From: Christensenella sp. UBA7102
GTDB taxonomy: Bacteria > Bacillota > Clostridia > Christensenellales > UBA1750
Direction: 5' to 3'
DNA length: 11,706 nucleotides
Assembly (NCBI GenBank): GCA_002492415.1
Contig: DKYK01000062.1
Coordinates: forward strand, 1 to 11,706
A program made the translations under genes and the position numbers. Shown piece after piece: positions 1 through 5,985 of this stretch (its first letter is position 1; each line of letters begins with the position of its first letter). The notes beneath the pieces were generated by a model, which saw only the letters and a list, made by a program, of their open reading frames with translations, was not told the DNA's origin and did no database searches.

Positions 1-43
1 TTACCTTTGTTTGACACTCCTACATTAAATGCGCGCAACAGCC

Positions 44-72
44 TTGCAACGCACGGGCAGATACGGTATAAT
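44..72 (+). promoter_or_regulatory. Sigma-A promoter of ychF
   Basis: A TTGCAA -35 element at 44-49 is separated by exactly 17 bases from a perfect TATAAT -10 element at 67-72. Transcription would start near 79, giving a leader of about 40 bases before the ychF start at 119. The -35 differs from the TTGACA consensus at one base. I see nothing else in the first 43 bases. Confidence 0.72.
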
Positions 73-118
73 TAACATAAATTTGTGTGATTTGCAGCAC
101 TTAGGAGGATTTAAAACA

Positions 119-1216
119 ATGAAGCTTGGCGTTGTGGGACTGCCGAACGTGGGCAAGAGCACGTTGTTCAACGCGATCACCAAAGCGGGCGCGCAGGCGG
201 CGAATTATCCGTTTTGCACGATAGAGCCCAATACCGGTGTGGTACCGGTGCCTGATGGCCGTCTGGATGTGTTGGCTGAAATGTACAATCCAGAAAAATA
301 CACCCCTGCCATCATTGAGTTTGTGGATATTGCGGGCCTTGTGCGAGGCGCATCGCGCGGAGAAGGCCTGGGAAACAAATTCCTTTCCCATATTCGCGAA
401 GTGGATGCCATTGTGCATGTGGTGCGCTGCTTTGAAGATGAAAACATTACCCATGTTGACGGCACGATTGACCCGGTGCGCGACATGGAAACCATCAACC
501 TGGAGCTGATCTATGCCGATTTGGAGTCGGTGCAAAAGCGCATGGACCGCACCCGCAAGATCGCCCAGTCCGGCGATGCCAAGGCCCGCCAGGAGATGGA
601 GGTCCTCGAAAAGATTGCCGATGCGCTGGATAAAGGTCTGCCCGCCCGCTCTGTGACCTTTGGCGATGAACAGGAGGCGTACGCAAAGTCGTTATTCCTA
701 CTTACCAAAAAGCCTGTGCTCTACGCGGCCAATATCGCCGAGGATGACATTGGCCCCGGTCAGGACGACTTGCCCATGGTTCAGAAGGTGCGTCAGGTTG
801 CAGCAGCCGAGCACGCCGAAGTCATGGTCATTTCCGCCCGCATCGAAGAGGAATTGGCTCAGCTCGAAGATGAAGAGCGTATTGAGTATCTCTCTGAGCT
901 CGGCTTGGAAGCCTCCGGTCTTGATCGTCTCGTTCAGGCCAGCTACAAACTATTGGGCCTCATTTCCTTTCTCACAGCCGGTCCCAAGGAGGTTCGCGCC
1001 TGGACCATTACCAACGGCATGACTGCACCGCAGGCTGCTGGAAAGATTCACTCCGACTTTGAACGCGGCTTTATCCGTGCTGAGGTCGTCTCCTACGATG
1101 CTCTTGTGGAAAACGGCTCCATGGCTGCCTGTAAGGAAAAAGGCCTTGTCCGTTCCGAAGGCAAGGACTATATCGTCAAGGATGGCGACATCATGCTCTT
1201 CCGTTTTAACGTGTAA
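119..1216 (+). CDS. ychF: Redox-regulated ATPase YchF (OLA1/Obg-like family)
   Basis: This is a cytoplasmic P-loop NTPase of the TRAFAC Obg-like class. The family prefers ATP to GTP, binds ribosomes and is tied to translation and stress responses. The 365-residue product matches the family length (E. coli YchF has 363). Visible motifs are the P-loop GLPNVGKS at residues 7-14, the switch I region YPFCTIEP at 30-37, DIAGL (G3) at 70-74, and NIAE at 205-208. That last motif has the NxxE form that replaces the GTP-specific NKxD, which explains the ATP preference. The C-terminal 85 residues form a TGS domain. I place the start at 119 rather than further upstream in the same open frame because AGGAGG at 103-108 lies 10 bases before it and homologues begin at MKLG. 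The gene is monocistronic, with its own promoter and a terminator at 1378-1419. Nothing about it is unusual. Confidence 0.97.
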   Translation: MKLGVVGLPNVGKSTLFNAITKAGAQAANYPFCTIEPNTGVVPVPDGRLDVLAEMYNPEKYTPAIIEFVDIAGLVRGASRGEGLGNKFLSHIREVDAIVHVVRCFEDENITHVDGTIDPVRDMETINLELIYADLESVQKRMDRTRKIAQSGDAKARQEMEVLEKIADALDKGLPARSVTFGDEQEAYAKSLFLLTKKPVLYAANIAEDDIGPGQDDLPMVQKVRQVAAAEHAEVMVISARIEEELAQLEDEERIEYLSELGLEASGLDRLVQASYKLLGLISFLTAGPKEVRAWTITNGMTAPQAAGKIHSDFERGFIRAEVVSYDALVENGSMAACKEKGLVRSEGKDYIVKDGDIMLFRFNV

Positions 1217-1264
1217 TGGAGAGAAGGGGAGGGGAGCGCGCTGTTCTTTTCCCAAGAGAAGAAA

Positions 1265-1411
1265 ATGCGTAAAAAAAGAACGAATATGAGTCTTGCGAAC
1301 GGGGACATCGGCGTCCTGGAGTTTGCAGGAACCTTTCTCTTTGCAGCATCTGTCGAAAAGATAATACATTACATCAGAAAAGGGGTTATGCAGGCTAGAA
1401 CGCTTGCATAA
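1265..1411 (+). CDS. Possible 48-residue small ORF after ychF
   Basis: An ATG at 1265 opens a 48-residue frame in the ychF-alaS gap. It has a basic start (MRKKRTN), a modestly hydrophobic middle (VLEFAGTFLFAASV) and a stop at 1409-1411, inside the right arm of the terminator hairpin. The upstream AAGAGAAG is only a weak ribosome site. I recognise no family. The coding end overlaps a strong terminator stem, and the frame may be open by chance. It would be transcribed with ychF if real. The rest of 1217-1377 holds nothing I can identify. Confidence 0.15.
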   Translation: MRKKRTNMSLANGDIGVLEFAGTFLFAASVEKIIHYIRKGVMQARTLA

Positions 1412-1419
1412 CCCCTTTT
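1378..1419. terminator. Shared bidirectional terminator of ychF and alaS
   Basis: An 18-bp stem (1378-1395 with 1402-1419, one G-T wobble) closes on the six-base loop TAGAAC. The stem core is GGGGTTATGCA / TGCATAACCCC. It begins with AAAA and ends with TTTT, so transcripts from either strand give a GC-rich hairpin followed by a U run. It lies 162 bases after the ychF stop and 66 bases after the alaS stop on the opposite strand, so a single element can end both convergent transcripts. Confidence 0.88.
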
Positions 1420-1484
1420 CACAGTCCATATCTGTCTTTCTTTGCACAGCTTTTTTCCTTAGAAAACAGCGCGTACTTTCTCCG

Positions 1485-3290
1485 TTACTCCGCTTTCGCG
1501 CCAATGACGGCTTTGATGCGGCGGACGCCGGCAGAGGAGGATTCCTCCTTTTGGATCTTGAAGGAGACGAGCTCTGCGGTATTGGAAGCGTGAGGACCGC
1601 CGCAGATTTCCTTGGAAGCAGGGCCCATGGTGTAGACCTTGACGCGCTCGCCATATTTGCTCTCAAACAAGCCGATAGCGCCTGCAGTCTTGGCCTCCTC
1701 GACGGTGGATTCCTCCATCGTGATGGGATAGGCGGCGGCGATGTTGGCGTTGACGATGTCTTCCACCTTCTTGAGTTCATCCTTGGTCACCTTGCGGCCA
1801 AAAGAGAAGTCGAAGCGCAGGCGCTCGGCAGTGATGTTGGAGCCCTTCTGCGCGACCTCTTCGCCCAGTACCTGGCGCAACGCAGCATGGAGCAGGTGCG
1901 TGGCGGTGTGCAGGCGCGCGGTCTGCACACTGTGGTCGGCCAAGCCGCCCTTAAAGCGCTGTTCAGCACCGGCCTGCGAGGTGGCCTGGTGCTTCTTGAA
2001 ATTTTCATCAAAACCGGCCTTGTCCACAGTGAGACCATGCTCGGCGGCCATTTCCATCGTCAACTCGATAGGGTAGCCGAAGGTATCGTATAGGTGGAAC
2101 GCCGTCAGGCCGTCGATTACTGTAGAACCGTTGAGTCGGCCGACCGCCTTGTCAAATTCCTTCTGGCCCTGGCGCAGTGTACGGCTGAAGCGCTGCTCTT
2201 CCAGTTCAAATTGCTCCAGCACAAACTTGCGGTTCTCATTCAGCTCGGGATAGACGTCCTTGTACTGCTCGATGACCACCTCGGCGAGACGTGCCAAGCT
2301 GTTTTCGGGCAGCCCAAGCTTCATGCCCATGCGTACCGCGCGGCGAATGAGACGGCGCAACACGTAGCCCTGATCCACGTTAGAGGGGGAGACGCCTTTG
2401 CGATCGCCCATGATCATGGTCGCGGTGCGGGTGTGATCAGCCACGATGCGGAACGCGCGCACATTCTCTGCATCGTCGGGATCATAGGTCTTGCCGCACA
2501 GTTCGCCGATCTTGGTCAAAATATCAGAGAACGCGTCAGTTTCGTAGACCGACTTTTTGCCGTTGAGCACGCAGATAGTGCGCTCCAGACCCATACCGGT
2601 ATCCACATTTTTCTGCACGAGCGGCAGGAAGCTGCCATCGGCTTGCTTGTTGTACTGCATGAATACGTCGTTCCAGATTTCCAGATAGCGGCCGCAGTCA
2701 CAGGCGGGGGAACAGTCAGGGCCGCAAGGCTCTTTATCGGTGATGATAAACATCTCGGTGTCGGGGCCGCAGGGGCCGGTGATGCCGGCAGGACCCCACC
2801 AGTTGTTCTTTTTTGGCAGGTAGAAAATGTGATCTTCCTTCACGCCCATCGAGCGCCACAAGTCGTGCGCTTCGGTATCCGCAGGGCAGTCGTCGTCTCC
2901 TGCAAAGACGGAGAAGGCCAGGCGATCAGGGTCCAAACCCAGCCATTCAGGGCTGGTCAAAAATTCCCAGGACCAGGAGATGGCTTCCTTTTTGAAGTAA
3001 TCGCCCAGCGACCAGTTGCCCAGCATCTCAAAGAAGGTACAGTGAGAAGCATCGCCCACCTCGTCTATATCGCCGGTGCGGATGCATTTCTGCACGTCGG
3101 TCAGCCGAGTGCCCTCAGGATGCTTCTCTCCCAGCAGATAGGGTACCAGCGGATGCATGCCCGCGGTGGTGAACAGCACAGTAGGGTCGTTTTCCGGAAT
3201 GACGGAGGCCGAAGCGATCACTGCATGTCCCTTCTCTTTGTAGAAACGCAGGAACATCGAGCGCAACTCGGCGGAGGATACGTTTTTCAT
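1485..3290 (-). CDS. alaS: Alanine--tRNA ligase, compact form lacking DX barrel and C-Ala
   Basis: The cytoplasmic enzyme charges tRNA-Ala with alanine and normally also clears mischarged Ser/Gly-tRNA-Ala. Visible parts in order: the class II core with motif 2 around FFEMLGNWSLGDYFK (residues 86-100), the Cys-rich stretch CGPDCSPACDC (189-199), motif 3 VDTGMGLER (229-237), the tRNA-binding helical region with QGYVLRRLIRRA (307-318), and the SAD editing domain with zinc ligands HTATH (461-465) and CGGPH (563-567). The product is 601 residues against 876 in E. coli. Two blocks are missing. The beta-barrel carrying the usual ESGGQ motif should lie between the helical and editing domains but is reduced to about 25 residues near 434-459. 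The C-terminal linker and C-Ala (DHHA1) region is absent: the protein stops right after VRRIKAVIG. The terminator 66 bases downstream argues that the gene truly ends here. The start at 3290 is chosen for AAGGGAG at 3301-3307. The same frame stays open upstream through the T-box leader, but that part is not coding. Confidence 0.95.
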   Translation of the reverse strand: MKNVSSAELRSMFLRFYKEKGHAVIASASVIPENDPTVLFTTAGMHPLVPYLLGEKHPEGTRLTDVQKCIRTGDIDEVGDASHCTFFEMLGNWSLGDYFKKEAISWSWEFLTSPEWLGLDPDRLAFSVFAGDDDCPADTEAHDLWRSMGVKEDHIFYLPKKNNWWGPAGITGPCGPDTEMFIITDKEPCGPDCSPACDCGRYLEIWNDVFMQYNKQADGSFLPLVQKNVDTGMGLERTICVLNGKKSVYETDAFSDILTKIGELCGKTYDPDDAENVRAFRIVADHTRTATMIMGDRKGVSPSNVDQGYVLRRLIRRAVRMGMKLGLPENSLARLAEVVIEQYKDVYPELNENRKFVLEQFELEEQRFSRTLRQGQKEFDKAVGRLNGSTVIDGLTAFHLYDTFGYPIELTMEMAAEHGLTVDKAGFDENFKKHQATSQAGAEQRFKGGLADHSVQTARLHTATHLLHAALRQVLGEEVAQKGSNITAERLRFDFSFGRKVTKDELKKVEDIVNANIAAAYPITMEESTVEEAKTAGAIGLFESKYGERVKVYTMGPASKEICGGPHASNTAELVSFKIQKEESSSAGVRRIKAVIGAKAE

Positions 3291-3310
3291 GGATCCAATT
3301 CTCCCTTCAT

Positions 3311-3358
3311 AAAAATAAAAACCCTCGCCCAAAATCAATTCTTGGGACGAAGGCGAGG
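3311..3358 (-). terminator. T-box regulated terminator of alaS
   Basis: On the minus strand CCTCGCC (3358-3352) pairs with GGCGAGG (3329-3323), with an inner CCCAA/TTGGG helix option, followed by the U-rich run TTTTTATTTTT (3321-3311). The left arm lies directly after the T-box sequence, so antiterminator pairing would exclude this stem. This is the usual attenuation layout. Confidence 0.85.
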
Positions 3359-3550
3359 CTTCGCGGTACCACCCAAGTTGGCAGCATACGCCGCCCAACT
3401 CGTTTACTCCCCGATATCGGTGGGAATCCGCCTGTATTGGCTTACAGGTGCTCCGAAGCGGCAGGCGTCGCTCATCCTCCCATCCGCTCGCAGCCAACGC
3501 AGACTCTCTGTAAGAAAGGAACCGAACGCGCATTTCTTCTTCAACGCATT
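3311..3550 (-). promoter_or_regulatory. T-box riboswitch leader of alaS
   Basis: On the minus strand the leader carries the conserved T-box sequence TGGGTGGTACCGCGA (3375 down to 3361), which pairs with the acceptor end of uncharged tRNA. It is preceded by a stem III hairpin at 3377-3399 and followed by a terminator. A stem I candidate begins with the AGAGAG motif near 3503-3508, and bases CTTACAG/CTGTAAG can close it. A GCA alanine codon at 3449-3451 is a candidate specifier, but I could not fix the loop register with certainty. An alternative hairpin CCTGTA/TACAGG at 3431-3448 could be stem II. Uncharged tRNA-Ala should favour the antiterminator and raise alaS expression. Confidence 0.92.
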
Positions 3551-3556
3551 GTATGT

Positions 3557-3586
3557 ATTATAGTGCGCTGCGGGCGGCTCTGTCAA
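3557..3586 (-). promoter_or_regulatory. Consensus sigma-A promoter of alaS
   Basis: On the minus strand a perfect TTGACA (3586-3581) and a perfect TATAAT (3562-3557) are separated by 18 bases. Transcription should start near 3550, which matches the expected 5' end of the T-box leader. Such a strong core promoter suits a gene whose control lies in the leader. Confidence 0.88.
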
Positions 3587-3593
3587 GCATTTT

Positions 3594-3637
3594 TTGTGAA
3601 TTTAACGAGGTTAATTTGTGAATTTAACGAGGTTAAT
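3594..3637. repeat. Exact 22-bp tandem duplication with internal dyads
   Basis: Two identical 22-base units abut at 3594-3615 and 3616-3637. Each starts TTGTGAA and contains the perfect inverted repeat TTAAC-GAG-GTTAA (3602-3614 and 3624-3636). The dyads are 22 bases apart, about two helical turns, so two dimers could bind the same face of the DNA. The pair lies just upstream of the alaS -35 element and about 30 bases upstream of the -35 of the divergent GNAT operon. An operator role is inferred, and I do not recognise the protein that would bind it. Confidence 0.7.
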
Positions 3638-3662
3638 GCACACGTATGTCTATCGTGTGTGC
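3638..3662. promoter_or_regulatory. Imperfect palindrome upstream of GNAT operon
   Basis: GCACAC at 3638-3643 is mirrored by GTGTGC at 3657-3662 around a 13-base centre. It follows the 22-bp repeats directly and ends two bases before the -35 element at 3665. Its position suits a regulator binding site, but the match is short and the role is inferred only. Confidence 0.35.
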
Positions 3663-3664
3663 AC

Positions 3665-3693
3665 TTGCATTTGGTACCGCGTCGTGCTATACT
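3665..3693 (+). promoter_or_regulatory. Promoter of the GNAT-ybaK-C39 operon
   Basis: TTGCAT (3665-3670) and TATACT (3688-3693) are spaced by 17 bases. The -10 is preceded by TGC, an extended -10 (TGn) element. The start would lie near 3700, about 43 bases before the first gene. The promoter diverges from the alaS promoter about 80 bases away. Confidence 0.65.
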
Positions 3694-3742
3694 TTCACCA
3701 ATTCCGAACATGATATGAAATAACTTGGAGGAGGAAGCAGAA

Positions 3743-4228
3743 ATGGCGCATTTTTTTATGACATGGCATGCGCGCCCGCTGCCTGATTATACACTGCCCG
3801 CGGGCTATACCCTGCGCACCTATCGCCCGGGAGACGAGGCAGATTGGCTGCGCTGCTGCCACGGCGGCGAGCTGGGCACAGAGAGCTGGTCGACGGAGGA
3901 CTTTGCACGCGAAATGCTGGGCAAGTCTGGCGTTACTGGAGAGCGAATTTTCTTTGCCGTGGACGCCCAAGGGCGCATAGCTGCCACTGCAACAGCGGTT
4001 TGCCAGCCTGAGCAGGGTTATGTCCACATGGTGGCAGCGGATGCGGCTTATAGGGGAAAGACGCTAGGCAAAGCGGTCTGCATCGCTGTCATGCGGTATT
4101 TAGTGGATTTCGGCTATGAAAAGATCGTGCTGGAAACCGACGACTGGCGTCAGCCCGCCATCCGGACCTATGAATGGCTGGGCTTTACCCGTGATGTCGA
4201 ATCGGAGTGCAAATCTACGGAGGAATAA
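3743..4228 (+). CDS. GNAT-family N-acetyltransferase
   Basis: This 161-residue protein has the single-domain GNAT fold size. The acetyl-CoA binding motif A is seen at about residues 94-110, where YRGKTLGK holds the RxxGxG/A-type pyrophosphate loop in a slightly variant form (Leu-Gly in place of Gly-x-Gly/Ala). Motif B follows at about 130-148 (LETDDWRQPAIRTYEWLGF), with the typical AI..Y...GF ending. The substrate cannot be told from sequence: small amines, antibiotics, protein N-termini and aminoacyl-tRNA are all substrates in the superfamily. The start at 3743 is set by GGAGGAGG at 3727-3734; a TTG at 3725 in frame overlaps that site and is rejected. It is the first gene of an operon, and the next gene starts 4 bases after its stop with its ribosome site inside this coding end. 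That suggests coupled translation. Confidence 0.85.
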   Translation: MAHFFMTWHARPLPDYTLPAGYTLRTYRPGDEADWLRCCHGGELGTESWSTEDFAREMLGKSGVTGERIFFAVDAQGRIAATATAVCQPEQGYVHMVAADAAYRGKTLGKAVCIAVMRYLVDFGYEKIVLETDDWRQPAIRTYEWLGFTRDVESECKSTEE

Positions 4229-4232
4229 GACA

Positions 4233-4703
4233 ATGGCGCTGGAAAAGGCAAAAAAACATCTCGAAAAATTTGGTTTGGAAGACCGCATTCATATTTTTGA
4301 AGTCTCTACTGCGACAGTGGAGCTTGCAGCACAGGCTGTAGGCTGCGAACCCGCGCGCATCGCTAAAACACTTTCTTTCGAGCGGGACGGTGGTTGTGTG
4401 CTCATCGTGTGTGCGGGCGATGTCAAGATTGACAATCGTAAATTCAAGGATGCTTTCCATACTAAAGCAAAAATGCTTTCACCCGACTGTGCAGAGGAGC
4501 TGACCGGGCATCGTGTGGGCGGCGTATGCCCCTTTGGAGTTCCGGACACCGCAATGGTGTGCTTGGACGAATCGCTGCGCCGCTTCGACGTGGTTTATCC
4601 CGCCGCGGGTACCGATAACACCGCCGTTCGGCTGACACTGGCCGAGCTGGAGCGAGCAACTGGTGGAGAATGGGTGGATGTGTGCAGGAGCACGCAGGCC
4701 TAA
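4233..4703 (+). CDS. YbaK/EbsC-type aminoacyl-tRNA deacylase
   Basis: The family hydrolyses mischarged aminoacyl-tRNA in trans (for example Cys-tRNA-Pro by YbaK and Ala-tRNA-Pro by ProXp-ala). The 156-residue product has the usual length. Visible hallmarks are the conserved lysine in ARIAKTLSF (K45), the IDNRKFKDAF region (66-75), the glycine-rich loop GGVCPFG (96-102) and the late YPAAGTDNTAVRLT stretch (122-135) near the substrate pocket. The Cys in GGVCPFG sits where Pro or Ser is more usual. GGAGG at 4219-4223, inside the end of the GNAT gene, places the start at 4233; an in-frame upstream extension within the GNAT gene is rejected. The specific amino acid and tRNA cannot be assigned. Its position in an operon divergent from alaS is suggestive but not proof of action on Ala- or Ser-charged tRNA. 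Confidence 0.9.
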   Translation: MALEKAKKHLEKFGLEDRIHIFEVSTATVELAAQAVGCEPARIAKTLSFERDGGCVLIVCAGDVKIDNRKFKDAFHTKAKMLSPDCAEELTGHRVGGVCPFGVPDTAMVCLDESLRRFDVVYPAAGTDNTAVRLTLAELERATGGEWVDVCRSTQA

Positions 4704-4715
4704 AGGGAGAAAAGA

Positions 4716-5933
4716 ATGAAAAATTTTGGCTACATTCGCGTGGACCGGATTGAGGAGGGCAGACTCATCTCGGTCATGCCTTTTGACACGCTCGTGCTTT
4801 CTTTTTGCGCGGACACCCCCAAGGGAACCTGGATAGAGCTTCAGGCACGCGTGCGCATTGCGGAAGAGATGACCAACTGGTTTTCCTGGGGTCTGTGGAG
4901 TCCCTTCATAGACCGGCACAGCATCAACGCTGCAGATGACCATGCCGCGTTGGATACGGATACATTGAAAATTAATAACGGCAAACTCGCTGACGGCATT
5001 CAGCTTCGCGCAAATCTGCATACAAATGAAGCTGGACAGAAACCCGTGCTGCGCAGCGTACATCTGGCGGTAAAGAATACGCAGGCAGCCTGCGAAGAGC
5101 CTCTGCATGCCCGCTGCGATGCCTTTGCACCCACGCCTTGTTATTCGCAAATGGTGCGCGCGCCGCGCATCGGCGGGGTGATCTGCTCCGCGACGACCAT
5201 CGCGATGCTTCTGGCACAGAAGGGCGAGTGCGTTCTGCCAGAAGAAATTGCGTTGCACAATTTCGACAGTGCCTATGAGGGATGCGGAAATTGGTGCTTT
5301 TCCACTGCTTGCGCCGCCAGCTATGGCTATGAAGCTTATGTGCGCTACGCCAGCTTGGACGATGTATTGGCGGAGTTGACTGCGGGTAATGCCGTCGGTG
5401 CGTCGGTAAGCTATTCCAACGACCCCAATCATGAGCGCTTGCCCTATGTGGAGAATGCACCTTGTTCGACTCCCGGTCATCTGCTGGTGGTTTGCGGCTT
5501 TGAAACCAGTAAAGAAGGGCAGCAGTTTGCCATCGTGCACGATCCCGCAGCAAAATCCAATGATGAAGTGGAACGCCGCTATCCGTTGGAACAGTTTTTG
5601 CGCGCGTGGAGCAATCGGCTCATCTATGTGGTGCACGCGCCACATAGTGAACCGCGCAGCATCCCTGTGCGCGTGCCGGCTGGCCTTGAACCGCTGAAGG
5701 AGAGGGATACCTACCGGCTCCTACACTACGGTCAGCCGGTGCGATTGCCCAATGGGCGCTTTGAGGCTGCGGTGGGCTGGATCTTATCGCGCAAAGGAGC
5801 GTCCGATGCGGAGTGTGATTTTGCCTATGGAGAGGTCACGCCGGAGGGGCTGCTGCATTTGCCTGGTTACTGCGGCCAACCATTGTTTGCAATGGGCAAC
5901 CGTGGTGTGACCTATACCGTCAACGTGCAGTGA
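4716..5933 (+). CDS. C39-like papain-fold protein with N-terminal beta domain
   Basis: The 405-residue product has two recognisable parts. Residues 1-120 resemble the beta-rich domain found in clostridial C39-type proteins, with GTWIELQARVR (37-47) and WFSWGLWS (55-62). Residues 140-310 resemble the Peptidase_C39_2 family, with the likely oxyanion Gln in CYSQMVRAP (Q145), the nucleophile Cys in GGVICSATTIAM (C157), the catalytic His in TPGHLLVVCG (H255) and the Asp in VHDPAAK (D276). The last 95 residues have no fold I can name. There is no signal peptide or membrane segment, so a cytoplasmic protein is implied, unlike secreted C39 proteins or the C39 domains of bacteriocin ABC transporters. 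It could be a cysteine peptidase, amidase or transglutaminase-like enzyme; the substrate is unknown. It starts 12 bases after the ybaK-like gene with AAGGGAG at 4703-4709, and ends with tandem stops TGA TAA. Confidence 0.8.
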   Translation: MKNFGYIRVDRIEEGRLISVMPFDTLVLSFCADTPKGTWIELQARVRIAEEMTNWFSWGLWSPFIDRHSINAADDHAALDTDTLKINNGKLADGIQLRANLHTNEAGQKPVLRSVHLAVKNTQAACEEPLHARCDAFAPTPCYSQMVRAPRIGGVICSATTIAMLLAQKGECVLPEEIALHNFDSAYEGCGNWCFSTACAASYGYEAYVRYASLDDVLAELTAGNAVGASVSYSNDPNHERLPYVENAPCSTPGHLLVVCGFETSKEGQQFAIVHDPAAKSNDEVERRYPLEQFLRAWSNRLIYVVHAPHSEPRSIPVRVPAGLEPLKERDTYRLLHYGQPVRLPNGRFEAAVGWILSRKGASDAECDFAYGEVTPEGLLHLPGYCGQPLFAMGNRGVTYTVNVQ

Positions 5934-5934
5934 T

Positions 5935-5971
5935 AAAAAGGCCGTGGTGGAAAGCATCTTCCATCACAGCC
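5935..5971 (-). terminator. Terminator of the XRE-cupin gene
   Basis: On the minus strand GGCTGTGATGGAA (5971-5959) pairs with TTCCACCACGGCC (5952-5940), with one A-C mismatch and one wobble, followed directly by TTTTT (5939-5935). It lies 15 bases after the regulator's stop. The stem could also slow the convergent C39 operon, but the plus-strand side has only a weak T run. Confidence 0.78.
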
Positions 5972-5985
5972 AGATTTTGGGTCGT

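Noticed and set aside
11..16. Perfect TTGACA near the window start
   Set aside because: No -10 element lies at 16-18 bases downstream. The TTGCAA/TATAAT pair at 44-72 fits far better.
950..1780. Minus-strand open frame crossing the ychF end, the terminator and the alaS end
   Set aside because: It overlaps two well-supported genes in other frames and passes through the shared terminator.
3291..3533. N-terminal extension of alaS by 81 codons
   Set aside because: The extension is translated T-box leader. The ribosome site AAGGGAG and the family start both point to 3290.
2094..3563. 489-residue plus-strand open frame opposite alaS
   Set aside because: It is antisense to alaS, which carries unmistakable class II synthetase and editing motifs, and it runs through the T-box leader. 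It has no ribosome site and no recognisable protein features.
3594..3637. Start of a CRISPR array
   Set aside because: Only two units, directly abutting with no spacer between them, and no cas genes.
4479..5645. 388-residue minus-strand open frame opposite the C39-like gene
   Set aside because: The plus-strand frame has a ribosome site, operon spacing and conserved motifs. The minus frame is a GC-driven shadow with no start signal.
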